Source: Verrucomicrobiia bacterium (GTDB taxonomy: Bacteria > Verrucomicrobiota > Verrucomicrobiia > Verrucomicrobiales > DEV007). Taken from it: a stretch of DNA of 64,000 nucleotides. The position numbers and the translations under genes were made by a program. This document shows positions 27,171 to 35,757 of this stretch, one piece after another (the first letter of the stretch is position 1; every line of letters begins with the position of its first letter). The notes below the pieces were generated by a model. That model saw only the letters and a list, made by a program, of their open reading frames with translations, was not told where the DNA came from and did not search any database. The DNA is taken from positions 62,001 to 126,000 of the forward strand of contig JAUICH010000002.1 in NCBI GenBank assembly GCA_030427505.1, read 5' to 3'.

Positions 27171-27794
27171 AGTGACGCTTTGACGACAGCGAAATATGGT
27201 GATGAGATAACTGTCTGCGTATGAATGAAGCAGAGGCGGCGTCCCGTTCTTTATTACCAAAAAAACCGGGTCCTGAATGTCAAAATTTAGAGGTCCATCG
27301 TTTCGTGAGAGGGGTTGAGAACAAGATTGGTTCGATGGGGTAGGAAAGAACTTATTTTGCTGAGGAGATTAGCACCGTCCATCCAATCCCTAGGTCGTGT
27401 TGTGCAAATTCATCCGCACTTTGGTCGATATGCGAGATGTCAGCGAAATCTGGTTTAGTCATTAGCTTCTTGCTGCCCGTGAATGTATGGGTTTAATTCC
27501 TAACTGTTTGGGAGGTTATTAAGTTTGGTGAAGTTCTTACGGCCTGTCGACTTGCTTCTCTCGGGTGTTCGCAGAGCGCCAGCGATACCTTTGCTAATGT
27601 GGATGATTTTATTGGCACTCGCAGGCTTGGTGTTGCTGGTATTTTGTTCAATGAACACTCCGGCAGCTGGGGGGTATTCGTTGGCTCCTTCGCTTCCACT
27701 TCCAATCCTCTGCTAAGCTGCGGAAATTCTGCTTTTCCTTCAATTCTTTTAGAAAGCAATCCAAAGTAAACGCAAGCAAATCTATAATAGTAAA
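27171..27794. other. 624-bp AT-rich gap between the two GT10-like genes
   Basis: No gene is called. A frame starting TTG 27525 (63 codons) encodes one hydrophobic stretch, and another plus frame across 27490-27760 is open but has no start codon; an antisense frame is open too. These cannot all be real and none is recognised. The gap may hold decayed coding sequence. Confidence 0.5.
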
Positions 27795-28949
27795 ATGAGA
27801 AGATTCAGGATCTTAGATAAAGTGTATAAAAATCAGGCAAGGTCGTCGAATCCAAAGATCCCTCCGAAGCATTTCGAATGGAATTATTGGGAGCCTGAGC
27901 ACGGTTATCACTTTCCTGAAGAAGTGATCTTTTTTACCGATACACACATTCCTACCGCACCTCTATTTTCTTGTCGCCAGAAGGTAGCATGGATTATTGA
28001 ACCCCGGGTTCACTATGATATTGCCTATCTGTGGCTTCCCCACAATTTGCGTGAGTTCGACTATGTGATCACCTATGATCGGGAGCTTGCTCAATTGGAT
28101 GATAAAAAGATTCTTTTTATTCCTCATGGGGGAACGCTTCTTGGCGAAGACGAAATTGGAATTCCAGAGGAGAAAACCGGATTTTGTTCAATGATGGTTT
28201 CACGAAGCCATTCATATGCCGGTCATGTATTTAGGCATCAAGTTCATCATGAATTTATTGATTTGGTCCATGGCTATGGATTGGGTAGCAGTACAAACCC
28301 AGTGTACTTGGAGAATAAGGGGGATGCTTTGAAACCATATAAGTTTCACGTTGTGGTAGAAAATTCGATCCAAGATGACTATTTTGCGGAGGTTCTTACC
28401 GACCCAATGCTGTGCGGAGCAGTACCGATATACTGGGGTACAGATAAAATAAGAGAGTATTTCCCTAAGCTATCACTCACATTTCGTACTATGGTGGAGT
28501 TGCGCCAGATCCTGGAACGAGTCAAAAAGGTCGACTATTCTGAGTTTGAAGAGGAGCGCATTAGCAATTTTGAAATAGCACGAAACAAATACTTCCAGCG
28601 AGAAAATATTTTTTGGGAACAGTATCCTTTTCTGTTTAATCCTGATTCGGGAAAAGAATCGGGTCGAAGTAAATTTTTTCCGTTGACGCTTCGCAGCAGC
28701 AACGAGAAAAAATTGGCCAAGCTCCAACAAAAAATTGAGAAACTAACAACCAAGTCCGATAGATTGCGCGCAGAAAACAAACGCCTTCATTTTGAGCGTA
28801 ATTGGGCACAGAAGTTGCTCCGTCAAGCTCGGGAGGAGCGGGATGCGGCAATGCGGGTTGCAGGTTTAGAGGTATTCCCGGATAAGGAAGTTTCTTGGGA
28901 AAAATGTGTTGGCCAGCTGGAGAGGGAGAAACTGAAACACAAATTTTGA
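27795..28949 (+). CDS. GT10 (fucosyltransferase-like) paralog with C-terminal coiled coil
   Basis: A 384-residue paralog of the preceding GT10-like protein. Shared blocks include WIIEPRVHYD versus WLIEPRAVIRD, FDYVITYDRELAQLDDKKI, and the donor region FHVVVENSIQDDYFAE ... CGAVPIYWGTDKIREYFP. The residue after the conserved glutamate is again not lysine (AEV). Residues ~300-365 form a coiled coil (KLAKLQQKIEKLTTKSDRLR onward). AT-rich compared with the rest of the window. Tandem duplication followed by divergence is the simplest history. Confidence 0.83.
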   Translation: MRRFRILDKVYKNQARSSNPKIPPKHFEWNYWEPEHGYHFPEEVIFFTDTHIPTAPLFSCRQKVAWIIEPRVHYDIAYLWLPHNLREFDYVITYDRELAQLDDKKILFIPHGGTLLGEDEIGIPEEKTGFCSMMVSRSHSYAGHVFRHQVHHEFIDLVHGYGLGSSTNPVYLENKGDALKPYKFHVVVENSIQDDYFAEVLTDPMLCGAVPIYWGTDKIREYFPKLSLTFRTMVELRQILERVKKVDYSEFEEERISNFEIARNKYFQRENIFWEQYPFLFNPDSGKESGRSKFFPLTLRSSNEKKLAKLQQKIEKLTTKSDRLRAENKRLHFERNWAQKLLRQAREERDAAMRVAGLEVFPDKEVSWEKCVGQLEREKLKHKF

Positions 28950-29596
28950 TTTGAATTCTATTTTTCGATTCCAAGGGTAACCGATACAGCGATAGCGAAT
29001 CTCCGCTCAGTGCTGGGAAAGAGCAGGTAAATTCTGGTTTCGATTTGAAGGGGTGATGATAGATATAGTGAAGGTTGCTTTATTGACGCCAAAGAAGTGA
29101 TTAGAATCAGTTAGGATTAGTCGTTTAGGAGACTATTGCTTGGAGGATCTAAAAGGCTTGGCGTTTTCAGTCTGACTAGTATTTGGGGAGAAGGGGGTAT
29201 TGGAGTGGTTCGCAATGTCAGAAGCAAGTGAGCAGAGAACATTCAAATCGGGGAGAGGCCGTGAACGGTCGGTAGTGTGAGTCCGTGAACGTCCAGAAGA
29301 TCATCTACACCAGCGAGGACATTATTGAATCTCCTATAGCCACGAGAGGAAGCGAGGCGGGAAAAGGGTCGCATCGACGATGAGCATGACTCAAAGCGGA
29401 AAGGAGTGTTTCCTTAACCTTGCCGCCTAATAGGCCCTAACGATGCCATGCCTCTAGCGTAGTACGCTCCTATGCAGGTACCTCTGTAGTGGGCACGGAC
29501 TGTAAGTAACTGATGAGACCATCAGCTGCTCAGTAGAAAAACCAAATCAGACACGACCTTGTTGATATCCTATGTTTAAACCAAAGTGTTAAAGAA
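28950..29596. other. 647-bp gap, possible IS256-type transposase debris
   Basis: No intact gene. A fragment read from 29285 gives VQKIIYTSEDIIES, resembling the IS256 motif RKVIYTTNAIES, and another frame from 29394 gives KRKGVFP, resembling the following KTRGAFP motif. The frames differ and stops interrupt both, so this would be a decayed remnant. Weak evidence. Confidence 0.3.
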
Positions 29597-30535
29597 TCAG
29601 GAAACTGCCGCTGGCGAATACCATTTGGCGGTCTCTTCAATGCCTTCTTGTAGAGAGTGTTTCGCTTTCCAGCCGAGTTCGTGGTGGACCAGTGATACGT
29701 CTAGCAGGCGCCGCTTAGCGCCGACGAAGCGGTCGGTGTTGTATCGGATCTCTCCTTTGAAGCCGGTGACGGTTTGAATCGTCTCGGCGATTCGGCGGAT
29801 GGAATAGGACTCGCCGGTGCCGAGATTGAGAACCGGTGACTCAGCTTTCTGGGCGACGGTGAGAATGCCGTGGCAGGCATCTTTCACATAAAGAAATTCG
29901 CGTTCCTGAGTTCCGTCGCCCCAGACCTCCACTTCCGGTGTGCCGGACTGGGCGGCTCGGGCGAATTTTCCAATCAGGGCACCCATAACATGGGAGTCTT
30001 CAGAGAAGCTGTCTCCTGGCCCATACACCGTGGGTAAGACCGCGGAGGTGGCGGAGAGTCCGAATTCTTTGGCATAGGCCTGTTGCCCGATCAGTAACGC
30101 CTTTTTGGTGAATGCATAGGCGAAGAGGTAGGACTCCGGTTCCGTGCCTTGCAGTTCACTCTCAGGATGGGGCCGGTCGTGGTCAGGATACATGCAGTAC
30201 GAGACCACACTGGTGAATCGTGCCCCTGGCAGATAGCGCTTCCACCCGTCCAGGGCGTTCAGGTTCAACAACATGTTTGCGTCGAACTGGGTGGCCGGGT
30301 GATGCATGGGCCAACCCCCGGCCTTGTAGACGGCCGCGAGGTGGATGATGTGGTCCGCGTCAAAAGGCTGAGCCGTTTCGGAGAACCACTTGTCAGAGCT
30401 TACACGATTTTGGAGATCGAAATCACGGCTGCCACAGGCCAGAACTTGTGGCGCGGGATCTATCGATTCCCGGAGGTATTCCGTCAGATTCCGGCCAATG
30501 AAACCGGTTCCTCCAAAGATAATGACGCGCTTCAT
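29597..30535 (-). CDS. NAD-dependent sugar-nucleotide epimerase/reductase (extended SDR)
   Basis: A 312-residue extended SDR, WcaG/GDP-fucose-synthase-like. VIIFGGTGFIGRNLTEYL binds NAD(P); HLAAVYKAGGWPMHHPA, VVSYCMYPDHD and the active-site YAFTKKALLIGQQAY (YxxxK) follow. The C-terminal region VWGDGTQEREFLYVKDAC is substrate binding. It differs from the clear Fcl at 41718, so it may act on another keto-sugar. Transcribed downstream of the C-methyltransferase gene (68 bp gap), with which it may build a branched deoxysugar. Confidence 0.85.
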   Translation of the reverse strand: MKRVIIFGGTGFIGRNLTEYLRESIDPAPQVLACGSRDFDLQNRVSSDKWFSETAQPFDADHIIHLAAVYKAGGWPMHHPATQFDANMLLNLNALDGWKRYLPGARFTSVVSYCMYPDHDRPHPESELQGTEPESYLFAYAFTKKALLIGQQAYAKEFGLSATSAVLPTVYGPGDSFSEDSHVMGALIGKFARAAQSGTPEVEVWGDGTQEREFLYVKDACHGILTVAQKAESPVLNLGTGESYSIRRIAETIQTVTGFKGEIRYNTDRFVGAKRRLLDVSLVHHELGWKAKHSLQEGIEETAKWYSPAAVS

Positions 30536-30603
30536 GGTGTTGAGTTCAGCGGGTGCGAAAGTCCGTCGGGAAGATCTTTTTGGCGGGCCTTTACCGAAAC
30601 AAG

Positions 30604-31851
30604 CTACAGGACCGTCTGCCCCTGAGTGCCCACCATCCGCACCGTGGGGTGGGGAAGAATAAAGCGCCCACCTTTGGAGAGATATTCGCTGTATTTCTTC
30701 ACGAAAAAGTCAGCGAAGTTCCATGAGAGAAGCAGGTAGTAGTCCGGATGTTCGGAAAGTTCCTTTTCATTCACGATCGGGATGTGGGTTCCGGGGGTGA
30801 ACTTTCCGATCTTGAATTCATTCACCTCCGAGGCGCACTCGACCAGGCTGGGGCCGATCTGGCAATAGTTCAACAAGGTGCTTCCTTTCAGGGGCGCACC
30901 CAAGGCGTAGACGCGTTTGCCTTCTTCCTTGAGACGTTTGAGCAGTGCAACCAGGTCGCTTCGGTTCTTTTCCACCTTCCGGGTGAATTCTTTGTAGGTC
31001 TCCAGTGACTGCAGCCCCGCGGCCTTTTCGCTTTCAACCGCCTCTTCGATTCGCGGACTGGTGGGATAAGGGCTGGACTCCAGCCCCACGTAGAGAACGA
31101 AGGATCCACCATGAACGTCGCAAAAGTCCACATCCAGAAGACGCATGCCGTAGCGGGCGAAGAGTTCCTTGAGCGGTGCGATCGCGTGGATCATGGTGTG
31201 TTCATGATAGAAGTGATCGAACTGTAATTTTTCGATCACGTCTTTCAGATAGACACATTGGGCAACAAAGACCGTCTTGCTGTCCATCACCTCCCTGAGC
31301 CCTCGCACGAAGGAGTGAATGTCTTCCACATGATAAAAGACCGCCGTGGCCGTGATGATGCTGGGCCGGACGTTCAGAAGCCGCAGGGCGCGGGCTGATT
31401 CCTCGTTCCAAAAGGTCTCACAGACCGTGATCCCATTCGCGCGGCACAGGCGTCCGGTGCGTTGTCCCGGGTCCACTCCCAGCACTCGCATGCCGCGTTG
31501 TTGGAACGCTTTCAGGAGCGTGCCGTCATTGCAACCAATGTCGATGACCAGGGAATTCTTGGGAGGCTCGAAGCGATCGAGCACCCAGGAGACCAGATTC
31601 TCAAAGTGTTCGACCACCGGCATGTTGACCCCAGTGATGTAGGGGTGGTTCGAAAACATGAAGTCCGGCGAGGGAAACTCCTCGATCTGCACCTGCCAGC
31701 AGTCCTCGCATGCCAGCATGGAAAAAGGGAAGAAGAGTTCCTGGTCTCTCTCGGCGGCAGAGGGAAAGTGGTTTCCGTTCGGTTGATCTCCGAGATCGAT
31801 AAATTGGTAAAGCGACTTGGAGCCGCAGTTCATGCACACTGTGTTCTTCAT
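30604..31851 (-). CDS. Sugar C-methyltransferase family protein
   Basis: A 415-residue protein with the three-part layout of NDP-hexose C-3 methyltransferases (TylC3 type). An N-terminal zinc module has CMNCGS and CEDCWQVQ (four cysteines). A central Rossmann SAM domain has VIDIGCNDGTLLKAF and the catalytic-region FDHFYHEHTMIHA. The C-terminal nucleotide-binding domain has RVYALGAPLKGSTLLNYC. These enzymes methylate keto-deoxysugars. It is upstream of and co-directional with the epimerase at 29597, a sensible pair for making a branched sugar. Confidence 0.88.
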   Translation of the reverse strand: MKNTVCMNCGSKSLYQFIDLGDQPNGNHFPSAAERDQELFFPFSMLACEDCWQVQIEEFPSPDFMFSNHPYITGVNMPVVEHFENLVSWVLDRFEPPKNSLVIDIGCNDGTLLKAFQQRGMRVLGVDPGQRTGRLCRANGITVCETFWNEESARALRLLNVRPSIITATAVFYHVEDIHSFVRGLREVMDSKTVFVAQCVYLKDVIEKLQFDHFYHEHTMIHAIAPLKELFARYGMRLLDVDFCDVHGGSFVLYVGLESSPYPTSPRIEEAVESEKAAGLQSLETYKEFTRKVEKNRSDLVALLKRLKEEGKRVYALGAPLKGSTLLNYCQIGPSLVECASEVNEFKIGKFTPGTHIPIVNEKELSEHPDYYLLLSWNFADFFVKKYSEYLSKGGRFILPHPTVRMVGTQGQTVL

Positions 31852-32044
31852 CCGAGATCTCGTGAGTAGCTTTTCCTGATTCGAGTGGGAAAAGGCGAGA
31901 CTCTATACGCCAGTTGCCCTCGTGGCAAGGCCCAGGCGGATCGGCGGGTCCCGGGTTTTCGTCCCGGAAGACCCGGCGCAAGACCCTTACTCCTTTCCCA
32001 AACGTCCGTTGCCAAAGCAGAGGGACTGTGGTTGAATCCGCGGC

Positions 32045-32788
32045 ATGTTTGGCCTGCGCGATCTGTATCTGATCTACCTTCCCCCTCTCTGGGAAGCCAA
32101 GGCCTTGGTGCGTATCTCAGGCAAAATGGGGATGAGTTCTGGCACTTGGGTGGACGGATCCAGCGAGGAAGAGACCCTGTCGGAAATCCAGTCCCGCGCT
32201 TCAGAGGCGGATCCGTTGGTAGTGGTTTCGAATGCCTTCAAGTATTCGGTCCGCCGGTCGGTCCGCCACGAACGTTTTCATGAGATCGCCTTCATCCAAC
32301 ACCCGGCCGAGACCCTCCGTGAATTTTATTTGATGGTTGCCAACTCTGAGCGCGCCCGAGGGATAGAGCCAGTGCCCTTCCAAGATTGGGCGAGTAAAAT
32401 CACCAATCCCTTGTTTTCATTTTACAGCAAGCGAACCGAGATCCTGCCGCACGGGACCCCGGTGGATCAGCTCGAGCGTTTGAAGCGCCGGCTGGATCGC
32501 TTTTTCTTCGTTGGTTGTATGGAGGGAGTGGAAAGGTGGGCTCCCGTGCTCTGGAAAAGTCTGGGTCTGAAGGCAGAGGCGGGCGAAGCAACGCTGTCCC
32601 GGGAAAGCCTTCGGGAAGTCTTTTCTGCGCGTCTTCCCGAGGTGCCCACTGGTTTGCGGACATGGATCGAACAATCCAGTCACTTGGACATGGAGCTGTA
32701 TCGCCATGAGTTGCACCGGCAGGAGGAACGCATCGCGTGGCTTACGGAACGGGCCGAAGCCATGGAGAGCGGCGTCCTGGCCGCCTGA
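32045..32788 (+). CDS. Hypothetical protein, weakly sulfotransferase-like
   Basis: A 247-residue soluble protein. The order of elements recalls membrane-associated sulfotransferases: a SNAFKYSVRRSVRHERFHEIA segment, IQHPAETLREFYLMVANSE where such enzymes have their RDP...S.Y motif, and LDRFFFVGCMEGVERWAPVL near the end. The usual N-terminal PAPS-binding loop (KTAGTS) is not seen, so it may be inactive or unrelated. The last ~30 residues (ELYRHELHRQEERIAWLTER) are a likely coiled coil. It precedes the GT39-like gene by 34 bp. Confidence 0.6.
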   Translation: MFGLRDLYLIYLPPLWEAKALVRISGKMGMSSGTWVDGSSEEETLSEIQSRASEADPLVVVSNAFKYSVRRSVRHERFHEIAFIQHPAETLREFYLMVANSERARGIEPVPFQDWASKITNPLFSFYSKRTEILPHGTPVDQLERLKRRLDRFFFVGCMEGVERWAPVLWKSLGLKAEAGEATLSRESLREVFSARLPEVPTGLRTWIEQSSHLDMELYRHELHRQEERIAWLTERAEAMESGVLAA

Positions 32789-32822
32789 GTGTGGACCCAA
32801 AAAAGGCCGGGAACTAACGATC

Positions 32823-34763
32823 ATGGACAATCGCCTTCAGGATGCGCCGGATGCTTCGCCTGTCCGGCTCTGGATCATCTTCCTGGCCTTTGTCGTCGGC
32901 CTGGCGGGGGTTCTGGCCTTCTTTTGGCCCAGGCTGGATCCCGAGCCGGTGTATCGCATCCTTTCCGAGGATCCGAAAGATCCGTTCATCGAATTTTCCG
33001 CGGAGACGCCTCTTTCGTTCGAGTTTGACGTTCCTCAGCCGGATGTGGATGGCGTCTATATGCGGGTGCTGTATGGAGACATAAATCACCGGATCCTGGC
33101 CCGGGCGCGGAATCTCTCGACCGGAGAGTGGATCGGTGAGTCGGAGGCAGGCTTTGGCCTGGAGGCCTGGCTGCCTCTTACCCAGATTCCCCAACAAGGG
33201 CAACGGCTGCGCGTGGAGTTGAGCATTTTGGAGTCTCCGGCGGGCCTGCCGGGAATGCTCAAGCGCAGCAAGTATGAGCCGTCGACCCCCTTTGCGATGG
33301 AAGAGGGTTCCGAACACTGGGACGACCGGCCTCTGATGTTGCTCCATTTTCGGAAACCGAGCCGCGATGTGGTGACTTGGCTTTGGCTGGTTCCCATGGC
33401 TGGATTTCTGGCGGCTTTGCGCTGGCCCGCGCTTACCGGTCCCGTGTTGATTGTTACCGGTATGTTAGCGGTTTCCACCAGTCTCCTGGGGTGGCAGCAG
33501 CGTTACGCCAACCACATGATGCACCAGGACCCGGACCGCTACGGTCTGTACGCGGAGACATTGGCCCGCTATGTGACGGAGCCTGCCGCGCGAGAGGAAG
33601 CCACCCAATGGTTTGCGAATTACGAGCACGCTTACGTGGCGCTGGTCCCGGCGGTTCTGAGCCTCTTCATCATGGCGGGCTTTTCCATGAACCTGGCCTA
33701 CGCCGTCCTCTCGGCTTTGTGCACCTTTGGCGCCTTGTTGTTGCTGTACCATCTGGTGCGCCGGCAGCTTGGCCTTTCGCTGGCTTTGGCACTGGGGAGC
33801 TCTCTGCTGCTGGCGTGTCACTTTACCACACTGCGGTCCTTTGCCCGGCCAACCACGGATCAGGCGGGTCTGATTCTGATTGTCTGGTTACTCTCCCTCT
33901 TGGTGGACCGATGCCAGCGCGAGCATCGCGGGCAATACCTCTCTTTGAGTGTGCTCGTGTTCTGCCTGGGCATGGTGCGGCCACCGGGTCCAGCCTATGC
34001 CGGAATGGCGGTGGGACTATTTGTCTTGTGTGACGCTATCCGCCTAGGCTGTATCACGGGGTTCGCTCCCAGCCGGTGGAGAAGTCTTGTCCTCGCCGGT
34101 CTTGCGATCCTGACCGTTGTGGCGTTCGCGCTTTGGGTAGACCGGGAGAAACAACGCCAACATCCCTTCGACGAGGTCATGTTCAGCATCGTCATTCTGG
34201 CTGCTTTGGTGGTCGTGTCGTGGATCCGTCTTCCAAAGGTCCTGGCATACTTCAAACCTCCCAGCAGACTGGTCGCGACCCTGGTGGCGGGGGGCTTGCC
34301 TATCCTGCTGTTGGCCGCGCTGTGGCTCTCCTTTGGCTGGTGGGACAATTTCCTTCTCGCCCAGAAGAAGTCGCTGAACTTCGCCGTTCAGTGGAAACCC
34401 TACTGGTTCATGACGGTTTCCTTCGTGGTTGTCCAGGGGCTCTTTTTACCGTGGCTGGTAATCCCGTGGCGGAAGCAGGCGCGAGGAATCGGTATGATCC
34501 TGGTCGCCTGGATCATCCTTCACACCGCGTTGCTGGTGGCGGTCCGGGCGCCTTTTATCGACCGGCTATTTCTGCCTGTCGTCCCTGCTATCATCATTTT
34601 GGCGGCCATGGGTCTCAGGCGTGTCGAAACTGCCTGGAAACTTCCTTGGCTGGCGAATGCCTTCTTCATCCTCGTCATGGCGGCAAATGTGTTCGCCATG
34701 ATGTACCTGGTCCACTTACCGGGGCCGCCACCGCGTCCCTGGGATCATATCCTATACTACTGA
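32823..34763 (+). CDS. GT39-like polytopic membrane protein with N-terminal periplasmic domain
   Basis: A 646-residue paralog of the 19660 protein. I chose ATG 32823, which starts just before the first membrane helix (RLWIIFLAFVVGLAGVLAFF); the longer frame overlaps the preceding gene. Then a ~170-residue beta-rich domain (SFEFDVPQPDVDGVYMRVLY, similar to the paralog's MRFDAPGPDIQGIYF), then ~10 membrane helices. LGWQQRYANHMMHQDP and RSFARPTTDQAGLILIVW are shared with the paralog. Likely a GT-C transferase or related lipid-linked sugar protein; activity not proven by motif. Confidence 0.7.
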   Translation: MDNRLQDAPDASPVRLWIIFLAFVVGLAGVLAFFWPRLDPEPVYRILSEDPKDPFIEFSAETPLSFEFDVPQPDVDGVYMRVLYGDINHRILARARNLSTGEWIGESEAGFGLEAWLPLTQIPQQGQRLRVELSILESPAGLPGMLKRSKYEPSTPFAMEEGSEHWDDRPLMLLHFRKPSRDVVTWLWLVPMAGFLAALRWPALTGPVLIVTGMLAVSTSLLGWQQRYANHMMHQDPDRYGLYAETLARYVTEPAAREEATQWFANYEHAYVALVPAVLSLFIMAGFSMNLAYAVLSALCTFGALLLLYHLVRRQLGLSLALALGSSLLLACHFTTLRSFARPTTDQAGLILIVWLLSLLVDRCQREHRGQYLSLSVLVFCLGMVRPPGPAYAGMAVGLFVLCDAIRLGCITGFAPSRWRSLVLAGLAILTVVAFALWVDREKQRQHPFDEVMFSIVILAALVVVSWIRLPKVLAYFKPPSRLVATLVAGGLPILLLAALWLSFGWWDNFLLAQKKSLNFAVQWKPYWFMTVSFVVVQGLFLPWLVIPWRKQARGIGMILVAWIILHTALLVAVRAPFIDRLFLPVVPAIIILAAMGLRRVETAWKLPWLANAFFILVMAANVFAMMYLVHLPGPPPRPWDHILYY

Positions 34764-34795
34764 CGCCGATTTTGGCGCGGAGTCCTCCCCGTGGC

Positions 34796-35740
34796 TTACG
34801 ACTTGGCCATTCCGCCTGTCACCTCCGCGATCAGAGCCTCCCAAGCCCCAATAAACCGGTCGATGTGGAAGATCTTCCGGGCGGTTTCCCGCCCGGCCTG
34901 GCCGATTCGTCTGGCCAGCGCGGGGTCCGTTTCCAGTTCTTTCAGGTAGCCAGCCAACTCATCCAGATCATTGGAGCAGTAGCCGTTCACCCCGTTTTCG
35001 ATGTACTCGGATTCGCCATGGGAATTGGTGGTCACGATCGCCAAGCCACAGAGCATGGCCTCCGTCCGGGTGCGCGGATTGGGTGAGGCGTGGCTGGGGT
35101 TAAAGAAGATGCTGGAGCGGCCTAGGAAGTTCCGGTAGTCGTTGAAGCGGGTGAACTTCCGGTCCCGCCCCACCCAGTCGATCTCCAGCCCGGCGGCTTC
35201 CACCTGTTCCACTCCCGCTTTGTTCCGGTAGGCCTGGTGCCGTTCTCCGTGGTAGGACTGCACGACCACGATATTGTGCTGGGCATAGTCCGTTTCCGGC
35301 CATTCTTCCGGACTCATGCCGTGGCGGATGAAGCGGCTATTCGGCAGTTTCCAGAGGTCGTGCGCGGTTTGGCTGTTGCAGACCACCGGCAAGTCTCCCA
35401 CCAGCCCAGCCATGGCCTCGGAGGTGCAGCCATCCACCAGATTGCAGCCGTGGTTGATGATGACCTTGTACCCCGGAAACCGGTCCCGCCAATCAGTGAA
35501 AAGATAGAGTTTTTCCGGCTCTTCCAAGATCCATTGGTCCACATGCAAGATCATGAGATCGTGCTCCGCGGCGCGGTGGGAAGGGACAAACCGCACTTGG
35601 GGCGGAATCGGCCGGTTGGACGAGGCCCAGCTCCGGTTGGTGTCGGAGAGAAAAGAGAACGCGTGGGGCAGCTTGGTCAGTTCGTAGTCATGACCGATGT
35701 GCCAGGGGTATTTCAGGATCTTAAGGGAGTCCGGTGCCAT
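34796..35740 (-). CDS. Family 4-like glycosyltransferase
   Basis: A 314-residue GT-B protein starting at ATG 35740 (MAPDSLKILKYPWHIGHDYE); an upstream in-frame start would overlap the next gene with a low-complexity run. The C-terminal donor domain has FFNPSHASPNPRTRTEAMLC followed by GLAIVTTNSHGESEYIENGVNG, the GT4 pattern of an acidic residue and glycine-rich loop (E..x7..E replaced by RTEAM...GESEY). Shorter than most GT4 enzymes, mainly in the N-terminal acceptor domain. It faces the preceding plus-strand gene tail to tail, 32 bp apart. Confidence 0.8.
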   Translation of the reverse strand: MAPDSLKILKYPWHIGHDYELTKLPHAFSFLSDTNRSWASSNRPIPPQVRFVPSHRAAEHDLMILHVDQWILEEPEKLYLFTDWRDRFPGYKVIINHGCNLVDGCTSEAMAGLVGDLPVVCNSQTAHDLWKLPNSRFIRHGMSPEEWPETDYAQHNIVVVQSYHGERHQAYRNKAGVEQVEAAGLEIDWVGRDRKFTRFNDYRNFLGRSSIFFNPSHASPNPRTRTEAMLCGLAIVTTNSHGESEYIENGVNGYCSNDLDELAGYLKELETDPALARRIGQAGRETARKIFHIDRFIGAWEALIAEVTGGMAKS

Positions 35741-35757
35741 GGTATTTTCTATGCCCT

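Noticed and set aside
27525-27716. 63-codon TTG-started membrane-like ORF between GT10-like genes
   Set aside because: Competing open frames overlap on both strands and no ribosome-binding site supports any of them.
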